From Dickeya fangzhongdai (lineage in GTDB: Bacteria > Pseudomonadota > Gammaproteobacteria > Enterobacterales > Enterobacteriaceae), in contig NZ_CP025003.1 of the NCBI RefSeq assembly GCF_002812485.1, positions 4,960,001 through 5,024,000 on the forward strand: a DNA stretch of 64,000 nucleotides, in the 5' to 3' direction. How positions within the stretch are numbered: the first letter of the stretch is position 1; each line of letters begins with the position of its first letter. Below, in pieces: positions 10,889-24,203 of this stretch. The position numbers and the translations under genes were made by a program. Under the pieces are notes generated by a model. It did not search any database. It worked only from the letters and a program-made list of their open reading frames with translations, and was not told the origin of the DNA.

Positions 10889-11001
10889 TATTGTCGGCGT
10901 CGGATGCGCCGGGTCTCCAAAATGGACTTCGGGGATAGTTGGTGAAAATAAGGCTTCGGAAATAAATTTAAATAATCGTTCACCTTTTTGCTACTTATCG
11001 A

Positions 11002-11029
11002 TTGAATTCGCATGGATGACCCGTATAAT
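11002..11029 (+). promoter_or_regulatory. Sigma70-type promoter for atpI
   Basis: -35 TTGAAT (11002-11007), 16-bp spacer, perfect -10 TATAAT (11024-11029), placed 90 bp upstream of the atpI start codon. Confidence 0.65.
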
Positions 11030-11118
11030 TTGCTCGTTTTTCGCTGCTTGACTCGGTACTGCAAAGGCAGTTTTATACGGTCATTCAGCATACCTCTGAA
11101 AAGGTACGGAGAATCGTC

Positions 11119-12316
<1,198 letters not shown>

Positions 12317-12346
12317 TTTTTCACAACACTACAACGTTTTAACTGA

Positions 12347-12624
<278 letters not shown>

Positions 12625-12669
12625 TAAAAAGACATCGACTCATTTAACTCATGAAAGAGGCATTGTGCT

Positions 12670-13140
12670 GTGAATCTTAACGCAACAATCCTCGGCCAGG
12701 CCATTGCGTTCGTCCTGTTTGTCTGGTTCTGCATGAAGTATGTATGGCCGCCGATTATGGCTGCCATTGAAAAGCGTCAGAAAGAAATTGCTGACGGTCT
12801 TGCTTCTGCCGAACGTGCCAAAAAAGATCTGAACTTAGCGCAGGCCAATGCGACCGACCAACTGAAGAAAGCCAAAGCGGAAGCTCAGGTGATCATCGAG
12901 CAGGCAAGCAAACAGCGTGCTCAGATTCTGGACGAAGCCAAAGCGGAAGCGGAAGCGGAACGCAACAAAATCGTGGCGCAGGCGCAGGCTGAAATCGAAG
13001 CCGAACGCAAACGTGCCCGTGAAGAGTTGCGTAAGCAGGTTGCCATTCTGGCGATTGCCGGTGCCGAGAAAATTATTGAACGTTCCGTGGATGAAGCTGC
13101 CAACAGCGACATCGTTGATAAACTGGTCGCTGAACTGTAA
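12670..13140 (+). CDS. atpF: ATP synthase Fo subunit b
   Basis: Peripheral-stalk subunit with one N-terminal membrane helix (about residues 5-25) and a long charged coiled coil that reaches the top of F1. It has 156 residues, identical in length to E. coli. The GTG start at 12670 gives the family N-terminus (M)[13 protein letters not shown], and E. coli atpF also starts with GTG. The C-terminus [20 protein letters not shown] is nearly invariant. Confidence 0.97.
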   Translation: MNLNATILGQAIAFVLFVWFCMKYVWPPIMAAIEKRQKEIADGLASAERAKKDLNLAQANATDQLKKAKAEAQVIIEQASKQRAQILDEAKAEAEAERNKIVAQAQAEIEAERKRAREELRKQVAILAIAGAEKIIERSVDEAANSDIVDKLVAEL

Positions 13141-13154
13141 GGAGGGAGGGGCCG

Positions 13155-13688
13155 ATGTCTGAATTTGTCACGGTAGCTCGCCCCTACGCCAAAGCAGCTT
13201 TTGACTTTGCCGTTGAGAACCAGGCGCTTGATCGCTGGCAGCAGATGCTGGCATTTGCCGCCGAGGTTGCGCGTAATGAACATATTGCCGGGATGCTTGC
13301 CGGGGCCATCGCTCCCCAGACCATGGCGCAAACGTTCATTACCGTGTGTGGTGATCAACTGGATGAAGCGGGCCAGAACCTGATCCGGGTTATGGCTGAA
13401 AACGGACGTTTGCCGGTGCTGCCTGAAGTGCTGGAACAGTTTGTTCAATTGCGCGCGGAGCTGGAATCGACCGTGGATGTCGAGGTGATTTCCGCCGCCA
13501 CGTTGAGCGAGCAGCAGTTATCCGGGATAACCGCTGCGATGGAACAACGTCTGTCACGTAAAGTGAAGCTGAATTGCAAAATTGATAAGTCTGTTATGGC
13601 CGGCGTGGTGATCCGCGCGGGCGATATGGTGATAGACGGCAGTATTCGCGGTCGTCTGGAACGTCTGGCAGACGTCTTGCAGTCTTAA
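13155..13688 (+). CDS. atpH: ATP synthase F1 subunit delta
   Basis: Links the b-subunit stalk to the alpha subunits. It has 177 residues as in E. coli. N-terminal helical domain with [14 protein letters not shown]-terminal signature [19 protein letters not shown]. It starts 14 bp after atpF behind a strong AAGGAGGGAGG ribosome-binding stretch. Confidence 0.97.
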   Translation: MSEFVTVARPYAKAAFDFAVENQALDRWQQMLAFAAEVARNEHIAGMLAGAIAPQTMAQTFITVCGDQLDEAGQNLIRVMAENGRLPVLPEVLEQFVQLRAELESTVDVEVISAATLSEQQLSGITAAMEQRLSRKVKLNCKIDKSVMAGVVIRAGDMVIDGSIRGRLERLADVLQS

Positions 13689-13700
13689 GGGGACTGGAGC

Positions 13701-15242
13701 ATGCAACTGAATTCCACCGAAATCAGTGAACTGATCAAGCAGCGGATTGCTCAGTTCAACGTCGTGAGCGAAGCTCACAACGAAGGTACGATTGTTTCCG
13801 TCAGTGACGGGATCATTCGCGTACACGGCCTGGCCGATGTTATGCAGGGTGAAATGATTTCCCTGCCGGGCAACCGTTACGCGATCGCACTGAACCTGGA
13901 GCGCGACTCCGTCGGTGCGGTAGTTATGGGTCCGTACGCGGATCTGGCCGAAGGCATGAAAGTAAAATGCACCGGCCGTATTCTGGAAGTGCCGGTTGGC
14001 CGTGGCCTGCTGGGTCGCGTAGTGAACACGCTGGGTGCGCCGATCGACGGTAAAGGTCCGCTGGAACACGACGGATTTTCTCCTGTAGAAACCATCGCGC
14101 CGGGCGTTATCGACCGTCAGTCCGTTGATCAGCCGGTTCAAACTGGTTACAAGTCCGTTGACGCCATGATTCCGATCGGCCGTGGTCAGCGTGAACTGGT
14201 CATCGGCGACCGTCAGACCGGTAAAACCGCACTGGCGATTGACGCCATCATCAACCAGCGCGATTCCGGCATTAAATGTATTTACGTCGCTATCGGCCAG
14301 AAAGCCTCCACGATTTCCAACGTGGTGCGTAAACTGGAAGAGCACGGCGCGCTGTCCAACACCATCGTGGTGGTGGCAACAGCCTCCGAGTCTGCTGCGC
14401 TGCAATACCTGGCGCCGTATGCCGGTTGCGCTATGGGCGAATACTTCCGCGATCGCGGTGAAGACGCGCTGATCATTTATGATGATCTGTCCAAGCAGGC
14501 TGTCGCTTATCGTCAGATTTCCCTGCTGCTGCGTCGTCCGCCGGGTCGTGAAGCTTATCCGGGCGACGTTTTCTACCTGCACTCCCGTCTGCTGGAGCGT
14601 GCCGCGCGTGTTAACGCCGAGTACGTGGAAGCCTTTACCAAAGGGGAAGTGAAAGGGAAAACCGGTTCTCTGACCGCGCTGCCGATCATCGAAACGCAGG
14701 CTGGCGACGTTTCCGCGTTCGTTCCGACCAACGTTATCTCGATTACCGACGGTCAGATCTTCCTGGAATCCAACCTGTTCAACTCCGGTATCCGTCCGGC
14801 GGTTAACCCCGGGATCTCCGTATCCCGTGTGGGCGGCGCCGCGCAGACCAAGATCATGAAGAAACTGTCCGGTGGTATTCGTACCGCGCTGGCGCAGTAC
14901 CGCGAACTGGCGGCTTTCTCCCAGTTTGCTTCCGATCTGGACGACGCGACCCGTAAACAGCTGAGCCACGGTCAGAAAGTGACCGAGCTGCTGAAACAGA
15001 AACAGTATGCGCCGATGTCCGTTGCGCAGCAGTCTCTGGTGCTGTTCGCAGCTGAACGCGGTTATCTGGAAGACGTTGAACTGGCGAAAGTCGGCAGTTT
15101 CGAAGCCGCGCTGCTGGCCTATGCCAGCCGTGAGCACGGCGAGCTTCTGCAGCAGATCGACCAGACTGGCGCTTATAACGATGAGATCGAGGGTAAATTC
15201 AAAAGCATCCTCGATACCTTTAAGGCAACCCAGTCCTGGTAA
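13701..15242 (+). CDS. atpA: ATP synthase F1 subunit alpha
   Basis: Non-catalytic nucleotide-binding subunit of F1. It has 513 residues, the E. coli length. Walker [10 protein letters not shown] is near 169-177, Walker B LIIYDDLS, and the arginine finger lies in the [17 protein letters not shown] block. The start at 13701 gives [20 protein letters not shown] long minus-strand frame opposite it is only a codon-bias shadow. Confidence 0.98.
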   Translation: MQLNSTEISELIKQRIAQFNVVSEAHNEGTIVSVSDGIIRVHGLADVMQGEMISLPGNRYAIALNLERDSVGAVVMGPYADLAEGMKVKCTGRILEVPVGRGLLGRVVNTLGAPIDGKGPLEHDGFSPVETIAPGVIDRQSVDQPVQTGYKSVDAMIPIGRGQRELVIGDRQTGKTALAIDAIINQRDSGIKCIYVAIGQKASTISNVVRKLEEHGALSNTIVVVATASESAALQYLAPYAGCAMGEYFRDRGEDALIIYDDLSKQAVAYRQISLLLRRPPGREAYPGDVFYLHSRLLERAARVNAEYVEAFTKGEVKGKTGSLTALPIIETQAGDVSAFVPTNVISITDGQIFLESNLFNSGIRPAVNPGISVSRVGGAAQTKIMKKLSGGIRTALAQYRELAAFSQFASDLDDATRKQLSHGQKVTELLKQKQYAPMSVAQQSLVLFAAERGYLEDVELAKVGSFEAALLAYASREHGELLQQIDQTGAYNDEIEGKFKSILDTFKATQSW

Positions 15243-15250
15243 CGCCCCGT

Positions 15251-15271
15251 GGCCTGCCTTAACGGCAGGCC
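15251..15271. terminator. Intercistronic hairpin atpA-atpG
   Basis: GGCCTGCC-TTAAC-GGCAGGCC is an 8-bp perfect stem in the 53-bp gap. It probably tunes the expression ratio or mRNA stability within the operon rather than ending it. Confidence 0.5.
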
Positions 15272-15295
15272 GCTAGGCATTGAGGAGAAGCTAAG

Positions 15296-16159
15296 ATGGC
15301 CGGCGCAAAAGAGATACGTAGTAAGATCGGAAGCGTCCAGAACACGCAGAAGATCACCAAAGCGATGGAAATGGTCGCCGCTTCCAAAATGCGTAAATCG
15401 CAGGATCGTATGGCGGCCAGCCGTCCTTATGCGGAAACCATACGCAAAGTGATTGGTCACCTTGCGTTAGGGAATCTGGAATATAAACACCCGTACCTGG
15501 AAGAGCGTGACGTCAAGCGCGTCGGGTATCTGGTGGTGTCTACCGACCGTGGCCTGTGTGGCGGCCTGAACATCAACCTGTTCAAGAAGCTGCTGGGCGA
15601 AATGAAAGCCTGGAATGAAAAAGGCGCCGAGATCGATTTGGCGATGATTGGTTCCAAAGGCGTCTCTTTCTTCGGTTCAGTAGGCGCAAACATTGTTGCT
15701 CAGGTTACCGGCATGGGGGATAACCCTTCGCTGTCCGAATTGATCGGGCCGGTGAAAGTCATGCTGCAGGCCTACGACGAAGGTCGTCTGGACAAACTGT
15801 ACGTGGTGAGCAACAAGTTCATCAATACCATGTCTCAGGTTCCACAAGTTGTTCAGCTGCTGCCGCTGCCTCCGGCGGAAGAGGGCGAGCTGACGAAAAA
15901 ATCCTGGGATTACCTGTATGAACCCGATCCTAAGTCGCTACTGGATACCCTGTTGCGCCGCTATGTGGAGTCTCAGGTTTATCAGGGCGTCGTAGAAAAC
16001 CTGGCCAGTGAACAGGCCGCGCGAATGGTAGCGATGAAGGCCGCAACGGATAACGGCGGCAACCTGATCAAAGAGCTGCAGTTGGTTTACAACAAGGCTC
16101 GTCAGGCAAGCATCACTCAGGAACTCACCGAAATCGTATCGGGAGCCTCCGCGGTTTAA
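15296..16159 (+). CDS. atpG: ATP synthase F1 subunit gamma
   Basis: Central rotating shaft of F1. It has 287 residues as in E. coli. The N-terminal helix ([20 protein letters not shown], then [13 protein letters not shown]) and C-terminal helix ([19 protein letters not shown]) that form the coiled-coil shaft are both present, with the Rossmann-like core ([15 protein letters not shown]) between them. It follows TGAGGAG. Confidence 0.97.
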   Translation: MAGAKEIRSKIGSVQNTQKITKAMEMVAASKMRKSQDRMAASRPYAETIRKVIGHLALGNLEYKHPYLEERDVKRVGYLVVSTDRGLCGGLNINLFKKLLGEMKAWNEKGAEIDLAMIGSKGVSFFGSVGANIVAQVTGMGDNPSLSELIGPVKVMLQAYDEGRLDKLYVVSNKFINTMSQVPQVVQLLPLPPAEEGELTKKSWDYLYEPDPKSLLDTLLRRYVESQVYQGVVENLASEQAARMVAMKAATDNGGNLIKELQLVYNKARQASITQELTEIVSGASAV

Positions 16160-17590
<1,431 letters not shown>

Positions 17591-17610
17591 CGCCTTGATA
17601 GGAGGGTGAT

Positions 17611-18033
17611 ATGGCTGCTATGACTTACCATCTGGATGTCGTTAGTGCGGAACAGGCAATGTTTTCCGGTCTGGTGCAGAAGATCCAGGTGACCGGTAGC
17701 GAAGGCGAACTGGGAATCTATCCTGGCCACGCCCCCCTGCTCACGGCCATTAAGCCTGGTATGGTGCGCATTGTTAAACAGCACGGCGAAGAAGAGTATA
17801 TCTACCTGTCCGGCGGTATCCTTGAGGTACAGCCGAACATGGTGACCGTGCTGTCCGATACCGCCATTCGTGGGCAGGATCTTGATGAAGCGCGTGCGCT
17901 GGAAGCGAAACGCAGAGCGGAAGAGCATATCCGCAATTCACACGGTGATGTGGATTATGCTCAGGCTTCTGCCGATCTGGCAAAAGCCATTGCCAAGCTG
18001 CGCGTCATTGAGCTGACCAAAAAAGCGATGTAA
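17611..18033 (+). CDS. atpC: ATP synthase F1 subunit epsilon
   Basis: Central-stalk subunit that couples gamma to the c-ring and inhibits ATP hydrolysis. It has 140 residues: an N-terminal beta-sandwich ([36 protein letters not shown]) and a C-terminal two-helix region ([20 protein letters not shown]). It is the last gene of the operon, followed by a strong terminator. Confidence 0.97.
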   Translation: MAAMTYHLDVVSAEQAMFSGLVQKIQVTGSEGELGIYPGHAPLLTAIKPGMVRIVKQHGEEEYIYLSGGILEVQPNMVTVLSDTAIRGQDLDEARALEAKRRAEEHIRNSHGDVDYAQASADLAKAIAKLRVIELTKKAM

Positions 18034-18063
18034 CAGATGCAGATGTAACCATCATGCAGATGT

Positions 18064-18096
18064 AAAAAAGCCAGCTGAATCAGCTGGCTTTTTTTA
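18064..18096 (+). terminator. Rho-independent terminator of the atp operon
   Basis: The stem AGCCAGCTG / CAGCTGGCT is flanked by an A-run and followed by at least seven T. A second GC-rich hairpin, GCCCGACG-CGC-CGTCGGGC, follows at 18098-18116. The A-run also allows activity for the convergent pelX transcript. Confidence 0.93.
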
Positions 18097-18161
18097 TGCC
18101 CGACGCGCCGTCGGGCTGGTGTTGACGGGCACCGCTTTTGGCGCCCTCAGATTTATGCCGG

Positions 18162-20366
18162 TTATTTCTTCTTCAGAAAATCACCCAATTGCAGATTGCC
18201 TTTTTCATCGCGACTGAAGACCGCCGGCACCGCGACGGATTTGTAATTCGCCGTGGTGATCTCCTTGCCCTGACTGTTGAGCGCACGGTTATTCTTGATG
18301 AAATAGTTGCTGGCATCCACTCGGCCCACCACCGCATCGTCATACTTACCGGGTTGAGTACGCAGCGAAACGTTGTTTTTGAAAATCCCTTGTTTTTCCG
18401 GGCCATAGTAAGGGCTTGGGCGGAAGATAAAGTTGAAGCGAACGTTATCCAGCGCGATGTTGTTGGTGACTTGCAGCGCGCCTGGGTTGAAGTTGTCGCT
18501 GAACCCGTCCATGTGGTTGCCGATAGCGATGCTATTTTTCACCTGATGAGCCACTGGCTGGCCTTCGCCCCCCAGTTTAAAGCCGTTGCTGGTGTTGTTG
18601 ACCGAAATGGAATTCTCGATCACCACAACCCCGTTCGGGCCGTCTTCAATTTTGTTGAACAGGTCGAAGCCGTCATCAACATTGTCATGGGAGAATGCGC
18701 CGCGAATCACGTTACCCTCGCCGACGCGCATTTTCACGGCGAAGCCGTCCGCATCTTTTTTGCTGGGATCCTGATTGCTGTGCGATTCCGAGTTCAGAAT
18801 CAGGTTATGGCTGGCCCACAGCGGACGACCCACGCTGTCGCTGGAGGAAACCTGAATACCGGTGTTGTCGCAGTGGTGCGCCAGCACGCGTTCAATCTGG
18901 TTGTAGCTGCCCTCAATACGGAAGCTTTTTTCCGTGATTTCAACGCCTTTGACTTTCCAGTAGCTGGCGTTGAGCTGTAGCCCGTGGAATACCGCTTTTT
19001 TGCCGGCCGGCATCAACGTTTTAATTCCGTTGGCGTTGCCGCTGGCGCTGACCGGAATCACGGTGGCGCTGTAATCGCCGTCCATCAACCACAGCGTGCC
19101 GCCGGCCTGCAGGGCGTTAATGGCCGTTTTGATATCCAGCGGCGCGTTCTTGCTGCCGTTGTTGTCGGCTTTGCCTTCCGGAGAAACATACAGATTTTTG
19201 GCATCGGCCAGCTTGATTTTTTCCACGCTGAACGAGGTTTCTTTCGCCGTTTTGTCTTCGCCTTCACCCGGCAGGTAAACCAGTTTGAAATCGGATTTAG
19301 GCTGCGTCAGCTTCGCGGTAAGAGAGAAATAATCGCCGGCGCGAATTTTTTGCGGTTTGCCGAGCGATTTGCCGTTCTGGAACACTTCAATAGTGCCGTT
19401 GTAATTGACCCGCGCCTGTACCGGGTAGGTCTCGCTGGCGGAGAGCGGGGAAGATGCAACCTGCAACAACGGCGCATTGACTTCTGCTTTGAATGGGGCG
19501 GAAGGTTTGGTGTTGGCCGGGCTGGTGGTCAGACTGGCATTGCTGATGGTGATCTTCGCGTTACGGGAGGCGAAGAACCCCACATAGTAGTGATTCTTGT
19601 CCTGATGAGTGACTAAATCCGCGCCTTTTACCGTCTTGCTGACCCACTGGTCGCTGCCCTTGGGCGCATAAGAGGTGATGAAGCCGTCATCCGTGCGTTC
19701 CAGTTTCAGGCGGAACGTTGGCGTTTGTTCCAGATTGATTTTTTCCTGATAGCTGGCGCGGGTGATTTGTGCGTTGGTATTACCCCAGGGCTGCGTAACG
19801 CCATCGCGGCTGATGAGCTGCATCTTCACTTCGGTTTTCGATTTTTTATCCTGCGTCATGATGGCGTTCATCACCATGTTCGATGCCGCCGGAAACTCTT
19901 CGTATCCCTCTTTCAACGGCTCCTGACGCGGTACGCCGAGAATATCGCGCACCAGCAGGCCGGCGCCTTCCTGAGCGTTGGGTTTGGCGTCGCTTTCCGG
20001 GCCGAACTGATCGACCGTCACATCGGATTGCAGCGTGAAATTCACGTTGGCGGGCAACTGCGTGTAGAAGAAGGTCAAGCCGTCATGCGTATTGGCGATT
20101 TTTCCTCCCCGGCTTTCGATAGTGATCGGCGCGGACAGGTCGACCTTGTCATTTACTGTCAGCTTTTTGCCGTTGATGGTGACGTCGTTGACGCCCACCT
20201 TGTCCGGCAGGACGTTGGTCGCGAAATTCACATCCGTGGACTGGCCGAACGCGATGCTATGCCAGACTGGCGCGGTATCCTGAGTGGCGGCAACGGCGGT
20301 ATTGGAACCCAGAAGCAAAAAAGAATTTAGGGCGACAGAGAGAAGCCCCGAAGCAGCGTATTTCAT
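18162..20366 (-). CDS. pelX: Family 9 pectate lyase, PelX-type exopolygalacturonate lyase
   Basis: Polysaccharide lyase family 9 enzyme that cleaves polygalacturonate by beta-elimination. The large PelX type of Dickeya is known as a periplasmic exo-enzyme acting on oligogalacturonides from secreted pectinases. The protein has 734 residues. A signal peptide (MKYAASGLLSVALNSFLLL, then AVAA) is cut near residue 27. The N-terminal 350 residues form beta-rich accessory domains, and the C-terminal 350 residues a parallel beta-helix with repeats such as HHCDNTGIQVSSS, DNVDDGFDLFNK and NHMDGFSDNFNPG. The start at 20366 follows GGGGA; a frame extending 40 codons upstream lacks secretion logic. A KdgR-type box lies about 50 bp upstream. 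This gene is the main reason for assigning the window to Dickeya. Confidence 0.85.
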   Translation of the reverse strand: MKYAASGLLSVALNSFLLLGSNTAVAATQDTAPVWHSIAFGQSTDVNFATNVLPDKVGVNDVTINGKKLTVNDKVDLSAPITIESRGGKIANTHDGLTFFYTQLPANVNFTLQSDVTVDQFGPESDAKPNAQEGAGLLVRDILGVPRQEPLKEGYEEFPAASNMVMNAIMTQDKKSKTEVKMQLISRDGVTQPWGNTNAQITRASYQEKINLEQTPTFRLKLERTDDGFITSYAPKGSDQWVSKTVKGADLVTHQDKNHYYVGFFASRNAKITISNASLTTSPANTKPSAPFKAEVNAPLLQVASSPLSASETYPVQARVNYNGTIEVFQNGKSLGKPQKIRAGDYFSLTAKLTQPKSDFKLVYLPGEGEDKTAKETSFSVEKIKLADAKNLYVSPEGKADNNGSKNAPLDIKTAINALQAGGTLWLMDGDYSATVIPVSASGNANGIKTLMPAGKKAVFHGLQLNASYWKVKGVEITEKSFRIEGSYNQIERVLAHHCDNTGIQVSSSDSVGRPLWASHNLILNSESHSNQDPSKKDADGFAVKMRVGEGNVIRGAFSHDNVDDGFDLFNKIEDGPNGVVVIENSISVNNTSNGFKLGGEGQPVAHQVKNSIAIGNHMDGFSDNFNPGALQVTNNIALDNVRFNFIFRPSPYYGPEKQGIFKNNVSLRTQPGKYDDAVVGRVDASNYFIKNNRALNSQGKEITTANYKSVAVPAVFSRDEKGNLQLGDFLKKK

Positions 20367-20412
20367 GTTTTCCCCATCATTATTTGTTATTGATCGGCGC
20401 ATTATGTCAAAA

Positions 20413-20431
20413 AATGAAACACTGTTTCTTT
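20413..20431. promoter_or_regulatory. KdgR-box-like operator upstream of pelX
   Basis: AATGAAACA-C-TGTTTCTTT closely fits the KdgR operator pattern (TGAAAC-N3-GTTTCA), with one mismatch in the outer half. It is centred 56 bp upstream of the pelX start. KdgR represses pectinolysis genes until 2-keto-3-deoxygluconate accumulates. Confidence 0.7.
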
Positions 20432-20468
20432 TGGCTGCTTCACAAACTGAACGGCAGAATTCACCTGA

Positions 20469-20485
20469 TGAAACAATTAGTTTCA
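20469..20485. promoter_or_regulatory. Second TGAAAC/GTTTCA palindrome upstream of pelX
   Basis: TGAAAC-AATTA-GTTTCA has perfect half-sites but 5 bp between them rather than the usual 3. It may be a weak or auxiliary KdgR site. Confidence 0.4.
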
Positions 20486-20660
20486 TTTTGTTATCCCGGT
20501 CTCGATTTTATGAAACAGCGGTTTGTATTCCTCGCGTGTTTTATGTCTGAGCACGGTCGGAGAAAACCGGCGGCGAGCGCGTTTCGCATTACCCAAATCC
20601 TGCCGGGTTGGGTAAACTCTGATGACTGTATTTTTTCAGCCCCGGATTGGCTCTGAGACG

Positions 20661-20679
20661 TATTTTTCGCTGAAAAATA
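20661..20679. promoter_or_regulatory. Inverted repeat in the glmU leader, NagC-like
   Basis: TATTTTTC-GCT-GAAAAATA is a perfect 8-bp inverted repeat 84 bp upstream of the glmU start. NagC controls glmUS in E. coli and binds AT-rich palindromes of this kind. The assignment rests on location and symmetry only. Confidence 0.35.
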
Positions 20680-20762
20680 TGTAGTAATCCGGCGCGATAA
20701 CGGGTTTACTTTCGTTCGTCCGCCTTCAGCGGGACACCATTCAGTTTTTAGTCAGGATGCCT

Positions 20763-22133
20763 ATGTCAAACAGTGCAATGAGTGTGGTTATCCTCGCCGC
20801 CGGCAAGGGAACCCGCATGTATTCCGATCTTCCCAAAGTCCTCCACCCTCTGGCGGGTAAACCCATTGTTCAGCATGTAATTGATGCCGCGATGGACGTT
20901 GGCGCCCGGCGCATTCACCTGGTTTACGGGCATGGCGCGGATCTGATCCGGGAAACGCTGACGGAAACGTCGCTTAACTGGGTATTGCAGGCCGAGCAGT
21001 TGGGAACCGGTCATGCGGTGCAGCAGGCGGCCGACGGTTTTGACGATAACGAAGACATCCTGATTCTGTACGGCGATGTGCCGCTTATCTCCCCTGAAAC
21101 GCTGCAACGTCTGGTGGCGGCCAAGCCGCAAGGCGGGATTGGCCTGCTGACCGTCAATCTGGCCGACCCCAGCGGTTACGGCCGTATTGTGCGGGACAAC
21201 GGCGAAGTGGTGGGGATCGTTGAGCACAAAGACGCCACCGAGCAGCAGCGTGCGATCAATGAAATCAATACCGGCATTCTGGTGGCGGGCGGCCGTGATT
21301 TGAAGCGTTGGTTAAGCCAGCTCAATAATCACAATGTGCAGGGCGAATATTATCTTACCGATATCATCGCCATGGCGGCGCAGGAAGGCCAGCGCGTGGT
21401 GGCGGTGCAGCCATCGCGGTTGAGCGAAGTGGAAGGCATCAACAACCGCCTGCAACTGGCGACGCTGGAGCGCACTTATCAGCGCGAGCAAGCCGAGCAG
21501 TTGTTGCTGGCTGGCGTCATGCTGCTAGATCCGGCCCGTTTCGATCTGCGTGGCGAACTGGAACACGGGCGTGATGTGACGATCGATGCCAATGTCATTC
21601 TGGAAGGCCGGGTGACGCTGGGTCATCGGGTTAAAATCGGCGCGGGCTGCGTGATCAAAAATAGCGTGATCGGCGACGATTGCGAACTCAGCCCTTACAC
21701 CGTGGTGGAAAACGCAGTGTTGGAAGCGCGTTGTACTATCGGCCCGTTCGCCCGCCTGCGCCCCGGCGCGGTGCTGGAAGAGGACGCGCACGTAGGCAAC
21801 TTTGTCGAATTGAAGAAAGCGCGTCTCGGCAAAGGGTCGAAGGCCGGTCATCTGACCTACCTCGGCGACGCTGATATCGGCGCGGGCGTGAACATCGGCG
21901 CGGGCGTCATTACCTGTAACTACGATGGCGCCAACAAGCACCAGACGGTTATCGGCGACGACGTGTTCGTCGGTTCGGATAGCCAGTTGATAGCGCCGGT
22001 CAAGGTGGCCAACGGCGCAACCATCGCGGCGGGCACTACGGTAACCCGTAATGTGGGTGAAAATGAACTGGTCATCAGCCGCGTCAAACAGACCCATATC
22101 ACGGGCTGGAAACGTCCGGTGAAGAAAAAATAG
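20763..22133 (+). CDS. glmU: Bifunctional UDP-GlcNAc pyrophosphorylase / glucosamine-1-P acetyltransferase GlmU
   Basis: Catalyses the last two steps of UDP-N-acetylglucosamine synthesis, feeding peptidoglycan and lipopolysaccharide. It has 456 residues as in E. coli. The N-terminal nucleotidyltransferase carries [20 protein letters not shown] and LYGDVPLI. The C-terminal left-handed beta-helix acetyltransferase has hexapeptide repeats and [12 protein letters not shown] and [17 protein letters not shown] at 20763 is preferred over the ATG two codons upstream because AGGA lies 5 nt before it and the length then equals the family. Confidence 0.97.
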   Translation: MSNSAMSVVILAAGKGTRMYSDLPKVLHPLAGKPIVQHVIDAAMDVGARRIHLVYGHGADLIRETLTETSLNWVLQAEQLGTGHAVQQAADGFDDNEDILILYGDVPLISPETLQRLVAAKPQGGIGLLTVNLADPSGYGRIVRDNGEVVGIVEHKDATEQQRAINEINTGILVAGGRDLKRWLSQLNNHNVQGEYYLTDIIAMAAQEGQRVVAVQPSRLSEVEGINNRLQLATLERTYQREQAEQLLLAGVMLLDPARFDLRGELEHGRDVTIDANVILEGRVTLGHRVKIGAGCVIKNSVIGDDCELSPYTVVENAVLEARCTIGPFARLRPGAVLEEDAHVGNFVELKKARLGKGSKAGHLTYLGDADIGAGVNIGAGVITCNYDGANKHQTVIGDDVFVGSDSQLIAPVKVANGATIAAGTTVTRNVGENELVISRVKQTHITGWKRPVKKK

Positions 22134-22200
22134 TCTTACCCCCCTCGGATGCTGCGATCTTCGCTGACGCGTGGAAGAAAAAGGATCCGAGGGCGGAATG

Positions 22201-22256
22201 CGTCTTGAGATAAGACGGTTTTGGCCTGCGTTGCGCTGGCGAGCGCAGGCCAAAAC
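22201..22256 (+). promoter_or_regulatory. Two adjacent hairpins in the glmU-glmS intercistronic region
   Basis: A small hairpin CGTCTT-GAGAT-AAGACG (22201-22217) is followed at once by a perfect 13-bp stem GTTTTGGCCTGCG / CGCAGGCCAAAAC (22218-22256). The region lies about 110 bp upstream of glmS. In E. coli the glmUS mRNA is cleaved here and glmS is controlled by the sRNAs GlmZ and GlmY. Whether these hairpins serve that role is inference. Confidence 0.5.
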
Positions 22257-22367
22257 ATAATAATTCCCCATTCTCTACAAGGCTCGGGGAACCCGGAATA
22301 AACCGGAACAATCAGGTCTAAAGACATCGTGGTGACACAATATGTCACTTTTACAGGAATACAACCG

Positions 22368-24203
22368 ATGTGTGGAATTGTAGGCGCTGTTGCGCAACGA
22401 GATATTGCTGAGATCCTGCTGGAGGGGCTACGCCGCCTCGAGTACCGTGGTTATGACTCTGCCGGTCTGGCGGTGGTGAATGGCGAAGGACAGGTGTCCC
22501 GCCTGCGCCGTCTGGGCAAGGTGCAGGTGCTGGCGCAGGCGGCGGAAGAACAGCCGCTGGTCGGCGGAACCGGTATCGCTCACACCCGCTGGGCGACTCA
22601 CGGCGAGCCGTCCGAACAAAATGCTCACCCGCATGTGTCGGAGCACATTATCGTGGTGCACAACGGGATTATCGAAAACCATGAGCCGCTGCGCGAGCTG
22701 ATGGTATCCCGTGGTTATCGTTTTGTCTCCGAAACCGATACCGAAGTGGTGGCGCATCTGGTGCACTGGGAACAGCAGCAGAACGGCGGTTCGCTGCTGG
22801 ACATCGTGCAGCGCGTTATCCCGCAACTGCGCGGCGCGTACGGCATGGTGCTGCTGGATAGCCGCGACCCCAACGTGCTGGTTGCCGCGCGCTCCGGTAG
22901 CCCGCTGGTGATTGGCCGCGGCGTGGGCGAAAACTTCATTGCCTCCGACCAACTGGCGCTGCTGCCGGTAACCCGCCGTTTCATCTTTCTGGAAGAAGGC
23001 GATATCGCTGAAGTCACTCGTCGTACGGTACGTATCGTTAACCGTCAGGGGCAGGACGTTAATCGCGAAGAGATTGAATCAAAAGTACAGTACGACGCTG
23101 GCGACAAAGGCGCGTACCGTCACTACATGCAGAAAGAGATCTACGAACAGCCGATGGCGATCAAAAACACCCTGGAAGGGCGTTTTAGCCACGGCGAAAT
23201 CAACCTGTCCGAGCTTGGCCCGCAAGCCGATGCGCTGCTGGCAAAAGTCCAGCATATCCAGATTATCGCCTGCGGCACGTCTTACAACTCCGGCATGGTG
23301 TCGCGCTACTGGTTCGAGTCGCTGGCGGGGATTCCGTGCGACGTGGAAATCGCGTCTGAATTCCGTTACCGCAAACCGGCGGTGCGCGCCAACAGCCTGA
23401 TGATTACCCTGTCCCAGTCCGGCGAAACCGCCGACACGCTGGCGGCATTACGTTTGTCGAAAGAGCTGGGATATCTGGGCTCGTTGGCGATTTGCAACGT
23501 AGCGGGTTCATCGCTGGTGCGCGAGTCGGATCTGGCGTTGATGACCCGTGCCGGCACTGAAATCGGCGTGGCGTCCACCAAGGCGTTCACTACTCAGTTG
23601 ACGGTGTTGCTGATGCTGGTGGCGCGTATCGGTCGTCTGCGCGGTATGGATGCCCGTATCGAACACGATATCGTGCATGCTCTGCAGGCGTTGCCGGCGC
23701 GTATCGAACAGATGTTGTCGCAGGACAAGCTGATCGAATCGCTGGCGGAAGGTTTCTCCGACAAACACCACGCCTTGTTCCTGGGGCGCGGCGACCAGTA
23801 CCCGATTGCGATGGAAGGGGCGCTCAAACTCAAGGAGATCTCCTATATCCATGCGGAAGCCTATGCGGCGGGTGAATTGAAGCACGGCCCGCTGGCGCTG
23901 ATCGACGCGGATATGCCGGTGGTGGTGGTCGCACCCAACAACGACCTGCTGGAAAAACTGAAATCCAACATCGAAGAAGTCCGCGCCCGCGGCGGCGAAC
24001 TCTACGTGTTTGCCGACGAACAGGCCGGTTTCACCTCCGACAGCGACATGATGAAGATCATTCAGTTGCCGCACGTGGAAGAGGTGATTGCGCCAATCTT
24101 CTACACTGTGCCGTTGCAACTGCTGTCTTACCATGTGGCGCTGATCAAAGGCACCGACGTGGACCAGCCGCGTAACCTGGCGAAATCGGTGACGGTGGAG
24201 TAA
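22368..24203 (+). CDS. glmS: Glutamine-fructose-6-phosphate aminotransferase GlmS
   Basis: Makes glucosamine-6-phosphate from fructose-6-phosphate and glutamine, the entry step to amino-sugar synthesis. It has 611 residues (609 in E. coli). The start at 22368 puts the catalytic cysteine at position 2 (MCGIVGA), required for the Ntn glutaminase; an upstream frame start at 22329 would bury it and is rejected. The glutaminase domain shows EYRGYDSAG and [11 protein letters not shown]. Two SIS isomerase domains follow ([20 protein letters not shown]), ending [11 protein letters not shown]. The 3' end is the conserved attTn7 recognition region. Confidence 0.98.
   Translation: MCGIVGAVAQRDIAEILLEGLRRLEYRGYDSAGLAVVNGEGQVSRLRRLGKVQVLAQAAEEQPLVGGTGIAHTRWATHGEPSEQNAHPHVSEHIIVVHNGIIENHEPLRELMVSRGYRFVSETDTEVVAHLVHWEQQQNGGSLLDIVQRVIPQLRGAYGMVLLDSRDPNVLVAARSGSPLVIGRGVGENFIASDQLALLPVTRRFIFLEEGDIAEVTRRTVRIVNRQGQDVNREEIESKVQYDAGDKGAYRHYMQKEIYEQPMAIKNTLEGRFSHGEINLSELGPQADALLAKVQHIQIIACGTSYNSGMVSRYWFESLAGIPCDVEIASEFRYRKPAVRANSLMITLSQSGETADTLAALRLSKELGYLGSLAICNVAGSSLVRESDLALMTRAGTEIGVASTKAFTTQLTVLLMLVARIGRLRGMDARIEHDIVHALQALPARIEQMLSQDKLIESLAEGFSDKHHALFLGRGDQYPIAMEGALKLKEISYIHAEAYAAGELKHGPLALIDADMPVVVVAPNNDLLEKLKSNIEEVRARGGELYVFADEQAGFTSDSDMMKIIQLPHVEEVIAPIFYTVPLQLLSYHVALIKGTDVDQPRNLAKSVTVE

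Larger units (their letters stand above)
10499..11118. other. AT-rich control region upstream of the atp operon
   Basis: 620 bp without a convincing gene. The left 370 bp are strongly AT-rich with long A and T runs. A perfect CRP-type palindrome is at 10873-10888 and a sigma70-type promoter at 11002-11029. A 73-codon minus-strand frame (10870-11091) shows no family features and is not accepted. Confidence 0.8.

Noticed and set aside
10870..11091. 73-codon minus-strand frame in the atp control region
   Set aside because: No ribosome site or family features, and it covers the atpI promoter and the CRP-type palindrome. Probably chance.
13554..15137. 527-codon minus-strand frame opposite atpA
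   Set aside because: Shadow of the highly expressed atpA gene; no independent support.
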